Made by a program: the position numbers and the translations under genes. From NCBI RefSeq assembly GCF_000374025.1, contig NZ_KB893217.1, positions 270,825-334,824 on the forward strand: a stretch of 64,000 nucleotides of DNA, given 5' to 3'. Under the pieces are notes generated by a model that had not been told where the DNA came from, ran no database searches, and worked only from the letters and a program-made list of their open reading frames with translations. Numbering within the stretch: position 1 is the stretch's first letter; the number at the start of each line of letters is the position of its first letter. This DNA is from Spirosoma panaciterrae DSM 21099 (GTDB taxonomy: Bacteria; Bacteroidota; Bacteroidia; Cytophagales; Spirosomataceae). Positions 9,098-18,194 of the stretch are shown here, piece by piece.

Positions 9098-12000
9098 CTA
9101 TGCCGTCGCTAACTCCCTGGGCTTGTGTGTAGTATTCTGGCGATAAAATAGTCGGTAGATAATTGGGAAGATCAACAGCGTCAGAACAGTTGCGGTTATC
9201 AGCCCACCGATCACAACAATAGCCAGAGGTTTCTGCGTTTCGGAACCGATTCCGGTCGAAATGGCCGCTGGGAGCAGGCCAATGGCCGCCATCAGAGCCG
9301 TCATCACCACCGGGCGAATGCGCGTCTGTACCCCTTCTCGTATCGCTGTATCGAGTGGCATTTTCTGCAGCCGATTGTTGTTGAATACCGAAATCAGGAT
9401 AACCCCATTCTGGACACAGATACCAAACAGGGCAATGAAGCCCACCCCTGCCGATATGCCGAAGTTCATGCCTGTTACGTGCAGGGCCAGAATCCCACCA
9501 ATGAGGGCAAAGGGAACGTTGAGCAACACCAGTCCGGCATCTTTCGCATTGCCAAACAGAATAAACAAAATGACAAAAATAGCCGCCAGACTCAACGGCA
9601 CTACCTGCCCCAGTCGCTTGGTAGCCCGAACCTGATTCTCGAACTCGCCCGTCCAGTTGATCGAATACCCTTTAGGCAGACTTTTTAGAGCCGCATTCAC
9701 CCGGCGTTGTGCATCGGCAATGGTACTGCCCAGATCGCGCTCACGGACCGAGAATTTGACCCCAATAAATCGTTTGTTGTTATCCCGATACACAAAAGCC
9801 GGGCCGGTAACTTCGCGGATGGTTGCAATTTCGCGTAATGGGATTTTGTTGCCTCGCAAGGTGGGCACCATAAGCCGCATAATATCATCTTCGGTTTTCC
9901 GATAGCTTTCGCCATACCGCACCCGAATATCGAATTTACGTTCTCCTTCATACAAAATCGACGCGGTTTTACCGCCAATCGCCATTTCGATCACCGCCTG
10001 GGCATCGGCTGTCGAAACACCGTATAAAGCCATTTTCTGGTCGTGAAATAATACGCTGATTTCGGGCTGACCAATGTTGCGCAGAATCCCGACATCTTTT
10101 ACACCGGGCACGTCGTGGATAGCCGCCAGAACGGTGTTCGCCAATTTGTTCAGTTCATTCAGATCATCGCCAAAGATTTTTACGGCATTGCTGGCATTCA
10201 TCCCGGCCACAGCTTCGGCTACGTTGTCGATGATCGGCTGCGAATAGTTGTAGTTGATGCCCTGAAACTGTTTCAGTTTCGCATCCATTTCCTCAATCAG
10301 TTCATCGGTCGTAATTTTCCGCGTCCACTCGTCTATCGGCTTCAGGTTTACCTGCATCTGCACGTAGTAAAAGCCGGAAGGATCGGTACCATCGTTGGAA
10401 CGTCCCGTCTGCGACAAAACCCCATTCACTTCCGGAAACTCCATCAGTTTCTTCCGCAGTATTCGCACCATGCCTACCGTTTGGTTGAGCGAACTACTCA
10501 TGGGCAATTTGGCCTCAACCCACAACGCCCCTTCGTTTAGTGTCGGCAGGAATTCGGTTCCGAGAAAGGTGGCCGAGAAAAAGGTAGCGATCATAAACGC
10601 GATAGCCGCCAGCAGACTTAACCGACGATTGGCGTAGCATTTGGAGAAGCCCGCCATCACAATCCGGTTAAAGAAATTTACCAGCGGGTTGTTTTTCTCC
10701 CGCACGTTTTTCTTCAGCAGGATGGAACAAAGGAGCGGGACCAGCGTCAGGGTAAACAACAGAGCGCCCAACAACGCGAAACCAAGCGTCCAGGCCAGCG
10801 GAGAAAACATCTTGCCTTCTACTTTCTGGAACGAGAAAATGGGCAACAAAGCGGTGATAATGATGAGCTTGGAGAAGAAAACAGCCTTCCCTAACTCGCC
10901 CCCCGTTTTCTTGATAAGTCCTAGTTTACTCATCCGATTGAACCGGGCCATACCCGTCTGATGAGCCAGGTGATCGAGCGCCACAAAAATGCCTTCGACC
11001 ATGACCACCGCTCCGTCGATGATGATCCCAAAATCGACCGCTCCCATCGATAGCAAATTGGCCGACATACCCCGCATTCGCAAACACATAAACGCGAAGA
11101 GCAAGGCCAGCGGGATAATGATCGACACAATCACCGTAGTTCGCCAGTCGGCCATAAACAGGAACACAATCACCGTAACCAGAATAATCCCTTCCGTAAG
11201 GTTGTGCAAAACGGTTTTCGTACAAAAACTAATCAGGTTATCGCGGTCGTAGAACGTAACCATCTTCACATCCGACGGCAGGATGCGGGTATTCAGTTCG
11301 TCGATTTTGGCCTTGACCCGCGCCAGCACCTCGCTCGGATTTTCGTTTTTCCGCATCACCACAATGCCTTCGACCACATCATCATCGTCATTCAATCCAA
11401 CCTGACCTACGCGCGGGAAATTCGATTCGGCCACTTCGGCCACGTTTTTCACCAGTACCGGATTACCATCCAGATCTTCTACGATCAGGTTTTCGATATC
11501 CTGAATAGACGTCAGCAAACCGATTCCCCGCACCACATACGCCTGTCCGTTTCGCTCGATCACATCCCCCCCCACATTAATATTACTGCGCGTAACGGCC
11601 TGATACACTTCCAGTGGGGTAATATCGTACTTAGCCAGCTGCGTGGGGTTGACCCGGATTTCGTAGCTCTTATCCCGTCCGCCAAAAGCCACTACATCGG
11701 CCACGCCCGATACTGAACGGAGCTGCCGGTCAATGACCCAGTTGTGGAGCGTGAGTAGTTCACGACTGTCGCGGGTAGGCGATTTAAGGGTAAACCGGAA
11801 AATCTCGCCCGTTGGTCCGTAAGGGGGCTGGACTTCAGGTTCGACGCCATCGGGAAGCGATACCGTACGGAGTTGGTTGTTGACCTGCTGCCGGGCAAAA
11901 AAGTCTTCCACATCATCCTCAAAAATGATCTTGATGATGCTCAGCCCAAACATGGTGATGGAGCGCACATTGGTTTTACGTTGTACCGAGTTCATCGATA

Positions 12001-12220
12001 CTTCGATAGGCACCGTTACAAACCGTTCGATTTCCTCCGCAGAGCGCCCTTTCCACTCCGTCACGACGATAATCTGGGTATTCGTAACATCCGGGAAAGC
12101 CTCAATGGGTGTGTTCAGATAGCTGGCGATACCCGCCACGACCAGCCCAAAGGTCATGAAAAAGATAAAGAAGCGGTTCTTGAGTGAAAAACCGACAATA
12201 TTGCGGATGAATTTGTTCAT
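9098..12220 (-). CDS. Heavy-metal efflux RND pump (CzcA/CusA family)
   Basis: 1040 residues from the ATG at 12220; an ATG two codons upstream is also possible. It is the inner-membrane proton/metal antiporter of a tripartite pump. Twelve membrane helices and two large periplasmic loops are evident. Helix 4 carries DFGIIIDGAVVMVE with D396, D402 and E409, the same spacing as the proton-relay residues of CzcA, which places it in the HME group rather than drug RND pumps. It is the last gene of the set adaptor-pump, 78 bases after the adaptor gene. The metal (Cu/Ag or Zn/Co/Cd) is not decided: no methionine-rich pathway is clear. Confidence 0.92.
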   Translation of the reverse strand: MNKFIRNIVGFSLKNRFFIFFMTFGLVVAGIASYLNTPIEAFPDVTNTQIIVVTEWKGRSAEEIERFVTVPIEVSMNSVQRKTNVRSITMFGLSIIKIIFEDDVEDFFARQQVNNQLRTVSLPDGVEPEVQPPYGPTGEIFRFTLKSPTRDSRELLTLHNWVIDRQLRSVSGVADVVAFGGRDKSYEIRVNPTQLAKYDITPLEVYQAVTRSNINVGGDVIERNGQAYVVRGIGLLTSIQDIENLIVEDLDGNPVLVKNVAEVAESNFPRVGQVGLNDDDDVVEGIVVMRKNENPSEVLARVKAKIDELNTRILPSDVKMVTFYDRDNLISFCTKTVLHNLTEGIILVTVIVFLFMADWRTTVIVSIIIPLALLFAFMCLRMRGMSANLLSMGAVDFGIIIDGAVVMVEGIFVALDHLAHQTGMARFNRMSKLGLIKKTGGELGKAVFFSKLIIITALLPIFSFQKVEGKMFSPLAWTLGFALLGALLFTLTLVPLLCSILLKKNVREKNNPLVNFFNRIVMAGFSKCYANRRLSLLAAIAFMIATFFSATFLGTEFLPTLNEGALWVEAKLPMSSSLNQTVGMVRILRKKLMEFPEVNGVLSQTGRSNDGTDPSGFYYVQMQVNLKPIDEWTRKITTDELIEEMDAKLKQFQGINYNYSQPIIDNVAEAVAGMNASNAVKIFGDDLNELNKLANTVLAAIHDVPGVKDVGILRNIGQPEISVLFHDQKMALYGVSTADAQAVIEMAIGGKTASILYEGERKFDIRVRYGESYRKTEDDIMRLMVPTLRGNKIPLREIATIREVTGPAFVYRDNNKRFIGVKFSVRERDLGSTIADAQRRVNAALKSLPKGYSINWTGEFENQVRATKRLGQVVPLSLAAIFVILFILFGNAKDAGLVLLNVPFALIGGILALHVTGMNFGISAGVGFIALFGICVQNGVILISVFNNNRLQKMPLDTAIREGVQTRIRPVVMTALMAAIGLLPAAISTGIGSETQKPLAIVVIGGLITATVLTLLIFPIIYRLFYRQNTTHKPRELATA

Positions 12221-12221
12221 G

Positions 12222-12297
12222 AGCAAAGGGGAAAGGGCATAGGGCGAAGGGGAAAAGCAGCAGCGAAACAGCCCCTTTGCCCCATACCCTCTGCTCC
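12222..12297 (-). repeat. Degenerate inverted repeat between adaptor and pump genes
   Basis: The left arm repeats GAGCAAAGGGGAAAGGGCA-like units and the right arm is its approximate complement (GCCCCTTTGCCCCATACCCT). It fills the space between the adaptor stop at 12305 and the pump start at 12220. This is the same layout as the octamer-type intergenic inverted repeats elsewhere in the window, with a longer, purer purine unit. Confidence 0.55.
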
Positions 12298-12304
12298 ATG
12301 CGTT

Positions 12305-13393
12305 TTAATCATTTATCGCGTCGTAGACCAGAAGCTGATTTTGAGAAATGACCCGTTCGCCGGGTTTCAGGCCGGTTTTGATATAGGCGATATCCCCAAT
12401 GGTCTTCAGCACATTCACTTCACGGGTTTCGATGTCGGAGCGACTCTTGAACACCATCACAAAGTGTTTCGACTGATCGAAAATGACCGATCCTGCCGGT
12501 ACAGTAGCCAGCTGCCCGCCATCCTCGTAGCGTAAGGTAACCGTTGCGTGCATCTCGGGGCGAAGTTTCAGCCCGGTATTATTCAGCCGAATCCGAACCG
12601 TCATGGCTTTGGTACCTGGGTCCAGTACGGTGTAAATTTTATCGACCTGGCCTTTAAACAATTGATCGGGGTAGCTCAGGGTCTGGATGGAAGCGTCCAT
12701 ACCAATCCGTACCCGACCAATATCACTTTCATTGACGTTGGCCAGCACCCATACTTCAGATATTTGCCCAATCGTGAACAGATTATCGGCATTATCGGAG
12801 CGAAGCTGCATGCCCCGGTTCACATTCTTTTCGATCACATAGCCATCCAGGGGCGCTTTTACGGTATAGATCGACGTTTTGCCAAGCCCATAAATATGAG
12901 CCACTTCTTTTACCCGATTGGCCTCTGCCTGTGCTTTCTCCACCTCTTTCTGAGCTGCCACCACTTCACGCTGTGAGACCAGTTTGGTTTCGAACATATC
13001 CTGCGCTACCCGCAGATTTTTCTCCGCCAGCAGTAAATCCGACTGGGCCTGAATGCTCTGCCGCTCAATATCGGCTACTTCACCTGACCGGATCGATGCC
13101 AGGGTCTGTCCCTTATGTACATAATCTCCAAGCTCTACCTTCACATCCTCGACATTGCCGCCCACCAGTGGAAACACTTTAATCACCCGGTTTTCATCGG
13201 CGACCACCTTCCCAACCAGCGTCAGTTCGCTTCGTACAGGCTGCATCACCGTACTATCCAGACGAATCCGGTGCATCATCGTATCCGACAGCATAAAGGC
13301 TTTCTGCTCTTCCTGCGCAGGCTTGGGAGCGCAACCTACCAAAGCTGCTAACCCGCTAATCAGCAGGAGACTAGGACAAACAAAGCGATTCAT
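12305..13393 (-). CDS. RND periplasmic adaptor lipoprotein (CzcB/CusB family)
   Basis: 362 residues. The signal MNRFVCPSLLLISGLAALVGC ends in a lipobox Cys at 21. A barrel-sandwich (lipoyl-like) domain flanks a coiled-coil hairpin at about residues 105-150 (SIQAQSDLLLAEKNLRVAQ), followed by beta-barrel and membrane-proximal domains. It bridges the RND pump and the outer-membrane channel. It lies 51 bases after the TolC-like gene and shares its direction, so the three are one transcript. Confidence 0.92.
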   Translation of the reverse strand: MNRFVCPSLLLISGLAALVGCAPKPAQEEQKAFMLSDTMMHRIRLDSTVMQPVRSELTLVGKVVADENRVIKVFPLVGGNVEDVKVELGDYVHKGQTLASIRSGEVADIERQSIQAQSDLLLAEKNLRVAQDMFETKLVSQREVVAAQKEVEKAQAEANRVKEVAHIYGLGKTSIYTVKAPLDGYVIEKNVNRGMQLRSDNADNLFTIGQISEVWVLANVNESDIGRVRIGMDASIQTLSYPDQLFKGQVDKIYTVLDPGTKAMTVRIRLNNTGLKLRPEMHATVTLRYEDGGQLATVPAGSVIFDQSKHFVMVFKSRSDIETREVNVLKTIGDIAYIKTGLKPGERVISQNQLLVYDAIND

Positions 13394-13444
13394 AGATAAT
13401 TTGTGGTTTTGTTGTACCAGGCTTACGGAATACCGGAAACCTTA

Positions 13445-14728
13445 TTATCGAAACAAATCTGTTCCGACCAGATAATTCAACTCTTCGTACGCGCTGATTC
13501 GGTCGGCCTTCAGCCGGTTAAGCTGGCGAATACTATCGTTATAGGCTTCAATCAGGTCGACGAATTCAATCAACGACAGGTTACCTTTTTGAAAACTGGT
13601 GATCACACCCCGGTTCAACTCATCAAACTGATTGGTAAACTGCCCTTCAACGGACTGCACGCGACGTTCTACTTCCTGCACTTTCTGCAACGCAGTAGCC
13701 ACATCGTTACTCACCTGAACGGCTTTCTGCTGATGCAGTTGTTTCTGATAGCTGATCTGGCTCCGGGCCGCCCGAATGGCCCCCTGATTGCGGTTAAAAA
13801 CAGGCACATCGGCCGAAACCGACAACCCGACGTAATTCTGAATGTAACTTCCGGCCTGGTCGTAGGTGCCCCCTACCCGCAGGTCGGGAGTTGCCAGGGC
13901 ACGTTGCAGGTTATAATTCAATTCAGCCTGACGGGTCAATGATTCGGCAGCTTTCAGGTCGGGGCGGTTACGGAGCGCCATTTGCTGAAGAGTATCTTCC
14001 GACTGATTGGGCAGGTGATAACGGGGCAATGTCTCATTAAACACACGTGGCCGGATTGGCTGATCGACGGATAACAGGGTTCTCAGCGCCCGCTGGTCAT
14101 CGGCCAACTGAAACACGATTTCAGTCCGGTCATTGTTGAGTTGAAAAAGAAGGGCTTTCAGCCGCAGCAGTTCACGAAGCGATATATTGTTCCGTTGGTA
14201 CTGTTGTTCATAGGCCGATACCGTCGTCTGAAGTGTGGCCATCTGCTGATCAAAACGTGCCAGGGTCTGTTCCTGAAAGTAAATCGAGAAGAACCGGCTT
14301 CGGAGGTCGAAACGCAACCCACGCAGCAAATCAAGCAATTCAAACTCCGTCAATCGAGCGGCTTCCGATGCCAGCGCAATTCGTTTGTTACGCTTTCCGG
14401 CCGTATATAGCAATTGCTGAATCGAGATAATTTTCTCCCCCTGACGCCCCACATCCAATACCCGACGGGCTTCGTTATTGTAGGCACTAAGCTCAAGGGT
14501 TACGTTCGGATTATCGTATAAACTGGCCTGTAACACCTGCGCCTGGCTGGCATCGATCCGAAAACGTTCGGCCAGCAATAGCAAATTGTTTTTCAAAAAC
14601 AGGCTATCTGCCTGCCGAAGACTTATCGTCAGCGAATCCCGACGGGGCTGAGCGGCTGCACTCGTTTGTGCCTGAGTAAATTCCGCAGAAAAAAATACTA
14701 AAAAAGAAATAACTGTCAGTAGCCGCAT
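13445..14728 (-). CDS. Outer-membrane efflux channel, TolC/CzcC family
   Basis: 427 residues with a signal peptide (LTVISFLVFFSAEFTQAQ). Two outer-membrane-efflux repeats of long alpha-helices are visible, for example LLLAERFRIDASQAQVLQAS and SLTRQAELNYNLQRALATPD. It is the first gene of the efflux operon, so the order is channel, adaptor, pump. The start at 14728 lies 38 bases from an 11-bp-phased array that probably binds the response regulator encoded next door. Confidence 0.9.
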   Translation of the reverse strand: MRLLTVISFLVFFSAEFTQAQTSAAAQPRRDSLTISLRQADSLFLKNNLLLLAERFRIDASQAQVLQASLYDNPNVTLELSAYNNEARRVLDVGRQGEKIISIQQLLYTAGKRNKRIALASEAARLTEFELLDLLRGLRFDLRSRFFSIYFQEQTLARFDQQMATLQTTVSAYEQQYQRNNISLRELLRLKALLFQLNNDRTEIVFQLADDQRALRTLLSVDQPIRPRVFNETLPRYHLPNQSEDTLQQMALRNRPDLKAAESLTRQAELNYNLQRALATPDLRVGGTYDQAGSYIQNYVGLSVSADVPVFNRNQGAIRAARSQISYQKQLHQQKAVQVSNDVATALQKVQEVERRVQSVEGQFTNQFDELNRGVITSFQKGNLSLIEFVDLIEAYNDSIRQLNRLKADRISAYEELNYLVGTDLFR

Positions 14729-14766
14729 ACATTGCCTGAACTTGGGCTACAAAGGTCTTTAATCCA

Positions 14767-14829
14767 GATTAATATAGGATTAAATAAAGATTAGAGCAGC
14801 TTTAAAAAGAGATTAGAAAAACATTAGAA
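14767..14829 (-). promoter_or_regulatory. Six-copy 11-bp-phased operator array
   Basis: On the minus strand 8-mers TTCTAATG, TTCTAATC, TTTTAAAG, CTCTAATC, ATTTAATC and TATTAATC start at 14829, 14818, 14807, 14796, 14785 and 14774, exactly 11 bases apart. Direct repeats at 11-bp pitch are how OmpR/PhoB-type regulators bind. A weak -7-like GACCTTTG sits at 14750-14757, which puts the array over the -33 region, as in PhoB-activated promoters. The adjacent OmpR-type regulator is the obvious ligand. Confidence 0.75.
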
Positions 14830-15053
14830 CCCAGCCGTATATAGTTATTTATACTTACGAATAGAGCCTTATTCCCTAAGAATATTACCTGAAAATCAAA
14901 CTATTAAAACAGATATAGATTTAAAACATGGGCACACCCGTTTGCCTGGGCAACATTAAAATTAGTTTTAACTAACTTAATCTGTTTGTTTAATACCTTA
15001 ATCCATAGAATAGGCTACCTGTGGCTCGATAGCCTGGCCCGATACAGATCGGA
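14830..15053. other. AT-rich gap between sensor kinase and efflux operon
   Basis: No gene is visible. The stretch is A/T-rich, with a small palindrome TTAGTTTTAACTAA at 14962-14975 and a short AGGCTA/TAGCCT hairpin at 15012-15035 just past the kinase stop, which may end that transcript. The operator array lies immediately beside it. Confidence 0.4.
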
Positions 15054-16421
15054 TTACAAATGCGGAAGGGAAATGGTAAAGGTACTCCCCTCACCTACTT
15101 TACTCTCGACTGCCAACGTACCCTGGTGCAGTTCAACTAATTTGGCGCAGATCGACAACCCAATACCAAACCCCTGATAATCAAACGCATTGGTGGCCCG
15201 ATAAAAAGGCTCGAAGATCCGGGTTATCTCCTCCTCCGAAATACCGATTCCGGTATCCCGAACAACTACCCGACAAAAACGGGTATCGGTGCCAATACGG
15301 ACTTGAGCCGTTTGATTGGCGGAGTACTTACAGGCGTTGTCAAACAGGTTTACAAAAACCAGTTTCAGAAGATCTTCATTTCCTTCAATCAAGGTTTCGG
15401 TTTCGCTTTCTGGTATATTCTCGTAATCAACAACAACCTGATAATGAGGCTTAGCACCTAACAGTTCATCCTTCGCCAAAAAGACCACCTCGTCGATTCG
15501 AATGGGTTTCCGGGTTACCTGATTGCTGGTTTCCAGAGCACGAGCCAGAAAGAGCAGCCCGTTGGTTAAGCCAATCAGGCGATCCGTATCCGAGAGCAGA
15601 TTGGTCAGAATATCCGTATGTTCGGCCACGGTCAGAGGTCGACGCAGCCCCAACTGAATCTCTGATTTAAGAGCCGCCAACGGGGTTCGCAGCTCATGGG
15701 ATGCGTGCGATACAAAACTTCGTTGTTGCTCGAAAGCCTGCTCAAGCCGATACAGCACGTCGTTGAAATTCATAGCCAGCCGCGCAATTTCATCCTTACG
15801 ATTCCCTTCATCCAGCCGTTGCTGAAGATTACGGGCTGTGATGGTGGAAATCTGCTCATTAATCTGACTGATGGGCTGAAGCGACTGCCCGGCGAAGAAA
15901 ATCCCCAGGCCCACAGTGACACTAAGCCCGACCAGCAGGCCCCAGCCTAACGTGAGCTTAAGATTTTCGAGTTTACTCTTACCAAACTGATCGTAGGCCG
16001 AGGCTAACACCACCAGATCACGCCCATTCTGCTGGTACAATAGTCCTACTAATTCGTTAGGCCCGCTATGCGTTTCAATTTCTTTTTTTTGCCGGACCTC
16101 ATCCAGAAACGTGGATCGGTAATAGATAACCTGATCGTCGACACTGGAATAAATCAGGTGGTTTTGGCCATCGAAAATCAGAACCTTCTCATCAAAAAGG
16201 GCTGTTAGCGTATTCCGGTCAATAATTTTTAATAACTCCCGATCAACCTCTTTTACCTCAATCAGAAACCGAACGGTCGTCCGTGCTTTGTTCTTCAGCC
16301 GCTCGTAAAATTCCTCCTGCCGATAGGTGGCCGATACCCAATAGATCAGAATGGAAAAGAAAACCAGAATCGACGCTACGATTAGCGAAAACTGAAAGGC
16401 GATACGATAGCGGATGGTCAT
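15054..16421 (-). CDS. Sensor histidine kinase (CusS/CzcS type)
   Basis: 455 residues. Helix one at residues 8-30, a periplasmic sensor of about 120 residues, helix two near 158-177, a HAMP domain (LQPISQINEQISTI) to about 232, HisKA with His242 (FVSHASHELRTP) and an ATPase domain with DTGIGI and GFGIGL boxes. It probably senses periplasmic metal and phosphorylates the regulator encoded immediately upstream. The two genes are separated only by a purine-rich inverted repeat. The metal is inferred from the neighbouring pump. Confidence 0.9.
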   Translation of the reverse strand: MTIRYRIAFQFSLIVASILVFFSILIYWVSATYRQEEFYERLKNKARTTVRFLIEVKEVDRELLKIIDRNTLTALFDEKVLIFDGQNHLIYSSVDDQVIYYRSTFLDEVRQKKEIETHSGPNELVGLLYQQNGRDLVVLASAYDQFGKSKLENLKLTLGWGLLVGLSVTVGLGIFFAGQSLQPISQINEQISTITARNLQQRLDEGNRKDEIARLAMNFNDVLYRLEQAFEQQRSFVSHASHELRTPLAALKSEIQLGLRRPLTVAEHTDILTNLLSDTDRLIGLTNGLLFLARALETSNQVTRKPIRIDEVVFLAKDELLGAKPHYQVVVDYENIPESETETLIEGNEDLLKLVFVNLFDNACKYSANQTAQVRIGTDTRFCRVVVRDTGIGISEEEITRIFEPFYRATNAFDYQGFGIGLSICAKLVELHQGTLAVESKVGEGSTFTISLPHL

Positions 16422-16423
16422 AC

Positions 16424-16562
16424 AAAAGGGAGGAGGGGGAATAAAGGGAGGAGGGAATAAAGGGAGGAAGGGGAGCAGAGGGACGAACGGGAGTTAACTC
16501 TTCTCCTCCTTTTTTCTCCCTCTCCCCCCTTTATTCCCCCTCTTCCCTTTATTCCTCTTTTA
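16424..16562 (-). repeat. Purine-rich inverted repeat spanning the regulator stop codon
   Basis: Units like GGAATAAAGGGAGGAGG recur on one arm and TTTATTCCCCCTCTTCCC on the other, centred near AGTTAACT at 16493. On the minus strand the regulator's TAA (16551-16549) is inside the first GGAATAAAGGG unit, and the kinase ATG follows 3 bases after the element. The whole gap is the repeat. Confidence 0.7.
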
Positions 16563-17235
16563 ACACATAGCCGAGCCCCGGACGGGTATGAATCAATTTT
16601 GGCTCGAAATCGCGATCTATTTTCTTACGAAGGTAATTGACGTATACTTCAACGACATTCGTTCCCGGGTCGAAATTAAGACTCCAGACAGCTTCTGCAA
16701 TATCGGCTTTTGACAGTACACGGCCTCGATTTCGTACGAAATAGTCAAGCAATGAAAATTCGCGGGCCGTCAGTTCAATGGGCGTTGTGCCTCGTCGAAC
16801 ATCTTTGGTCGTTAAATTAATCGTCAAATTAGCGACCTGCCAAATCTCCTGCGTTGATGGGTTGGCGCTAAGTGCCGCCCGACGAAAACAGGTAGACACG
16901 CGGGCAAGCAACTCCCTGAAATCGAATGGTTTCACCAGATAATCATCGGCCCCCAATGCCAACCCTTCTACTTTATCTTCAACTTCACCCAGCGCCGTCA
17001 GTATGATAATGGGCAACTGAGGTTTTTCCGCCCGAACACTCCGGCATACTTCAAAACCACTCAGACCGGGCAGGTTAATATCCAGAATGATCAGGTCGAT
17101 CCCCGGTTGCAAAGCCATCTGCCTCCCGTTTAGTCCTTCATAGACGACCTGCGTAGCATAACCTTCTTCCTGAAGGCCCCGACTAATATTCTGGGCAATG
17201 CGCCGGTCATCTTCAATAATCAGGATATTTTTCAT
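16549..17235 (-). CDS. OmpR-family response regulator (CusR/CzcR type)
   Basis: 228 residues. Receiver domain at 1-120 with D9-D10, phospho-acceptor Asp52 (LDINLPG), T/S in ILTALGE and Lys near 102 (VKPF). A winged-helix DNA-binding domain follows at about 130-226, with ELTAREFSLLDYFVRNRGRV and VEVYVNYLRKKID. It likely activates the efflux operon through the 11-bp-phased array at 14767-14829. It is the first gene of the regulator-kinase pair. Confidence 0.93.
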   Translation of the reverse strand: MKNILIIEDDRRIAQNISRGLQEEGYATQVVYEGLNGRQMALQPGIDLIILDINLPGLSGFEVCRSVRAEKPQLPIIILTALGEVEDKVEGLALGADDYLVKPFDFRELLARVSTCFRRAALSANPSTQEIWQVANLTINLTTKDVRRGTTPIELTAREFSLLDYFVRNRGRVLSKADIAEAVWSLNFDPGTNVVEVYVNYLRKKIDRDFEPKLIHTRPGLGYVLKEE

Positions 17236-17282
17236 GGTGTAACGAGAGTAATCTATCGAAATTTCGTACGCAAAACGAAATG

Positions 17283-17323
17283 AAAAGCTCCTCTGCTACG
17301 AGGTTCGCAACAGAGGAGCTTTT
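17283..17323. terminator. Intrinsic terminator after rpmE2
   Basis: AAAAGCTCCTCTG at 17283-17295 pairs with CAGAGGAGCTTTT at 17311-17323 around a 15-base loop. The A/T-flanked stem works in both directions, but only rpmE2 on the minus strand ends here. Confidence 0.85.
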
Positions 17324-17346
17324 ACTAAAACCAGATTGGTTTATAA

Positions 17347-17589
17347 TTACTTGGTGCCGTACCGTTTGCGGAACTTGTCCACACGACCAGCCGTATCGAG
17401 CAGCACGTTCTTTCCGGTATAGAAAGGGTGCGACTGCGAACTAACTTCAATCTTAACGAGCGGATAGGTTTTCCCTTCAAACTCGACACTATCTTTCGTT
17501 TGAATTGTTGAGCGCGTCAGGAATTTATAGTCGCTCGACAGGTCGTGGAATACCACATCGCGGTAATCCGGGTGAATGCCCTTTTTCAT
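17347..17589 (-). CDS. rpmE2: 50S ribosomal protein L31, type B
   Basis: 80 residues from the ATG at 17589 (MKKGIHPDYRDVVFHDLSS). A longer frame reaches 17643 but would begin at the promoter, so it is rejected. The zinc-binding Cys residues of type A L31 are absent, so this is the Zn-independent paralogue. SSQSHPFYTG and the basic end KFRKRYGTK are typical. A canonical promoter lies at 17641-17671 and a terminator at 17283-17323, so it is monocistronic. Confidence 0.96.
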   Translation of the reverse strand: MKKGIHPDYRDVVFHDLSSDYKFLTRSTIQTKDSVEFEGKTYPLVKIEVSSQSHPFYTGKNVLLDTAGRVDKFRKRYGTK

Positions 17590-17640
17590 GATAAATCGCT
17601 GTTTCTTGTCATCTTCTCGGTTTCCGACCGAAAAGGACTG

Positions 17641-17671
17641 CAAAGGTAAGGCGTTTTATGGGGATTACAAA
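17641..17671 (-). promoter_or_regulatory. Consensus Bacteroidota promoter for rpmE2
   Basis: On the minus strand TTTG (17671-17668), 19 bases, then TACCTTTG (17648-17641), an exact match to TTTG-N19-TAnnTTTG. Transcription should start near 17635, leaving a leader of about 45 bases before the ATG at 17589. Confidence 0.85.
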
Positions 17672-18194
17672 GACTTTTTACCGCTTCTTTAAAGGCCAAC
17701 TTATGAATAACCTAAAATGGTACCGTTGGGTAATATCCGTGTACTAAAAGCTTGTTTTTGAGGTCATTTTTTCATATATTTCTACACCATTACGCTTCTC
17801 CAACGGCATAGCCCGACCGATAGCCGGTCCCGCAAACCGCCAAATAAAAATTACTTTTTTTATTTCTTAGAATATCGCTGCAGTAGGATATTCTTAAGTC
17901 ATTCAGGATGATGGCTTAACAATTTCTTAACCTACTTAGCAGAGTTGCACGTTTCAATGAATTCGTAAAATGGGCGAACCTTCTGGGTTGCTTTTCCGTC
18001 TATTTCAACAGAACTTTAAAGTCTCGTAACGGGTCCCTTTCGCACTGAATGGATAGCTCACTGAAGCGATTCATTCTCATCTGCCTGGGCAAGTCGATCA
18101 TAAACACCGTAACTGAGTATCGCTATTCCGTAACACCACGTTCACTTTCAATTGTATCAAACATTTATCCTTACATAACTAGCCCAAACTTATC
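17672..18194 (+). other. Long leader/gap upstream of nrdA
   Basis: No convincing gene in about 520 bases. It is A/T-rich to about 17950, then mixed. GCCCGACCGATAGCCGGTCC near 17810 can form a small hairpin. I see no B12 riboswitch box and no pair of NrdR-type sites. No perfect TAnnTTTG was found on the plus strand, so the nrdA promoter is unplaced. Confidence 0.4.

Noticed and set aside
17672..18194. Cobalamin riboswitch or NrdR boxes before nrdA
   Set aside because: No B12-box sequence and no pair of NrdR-type 16-mers was found; class I enzymes do not need B12.
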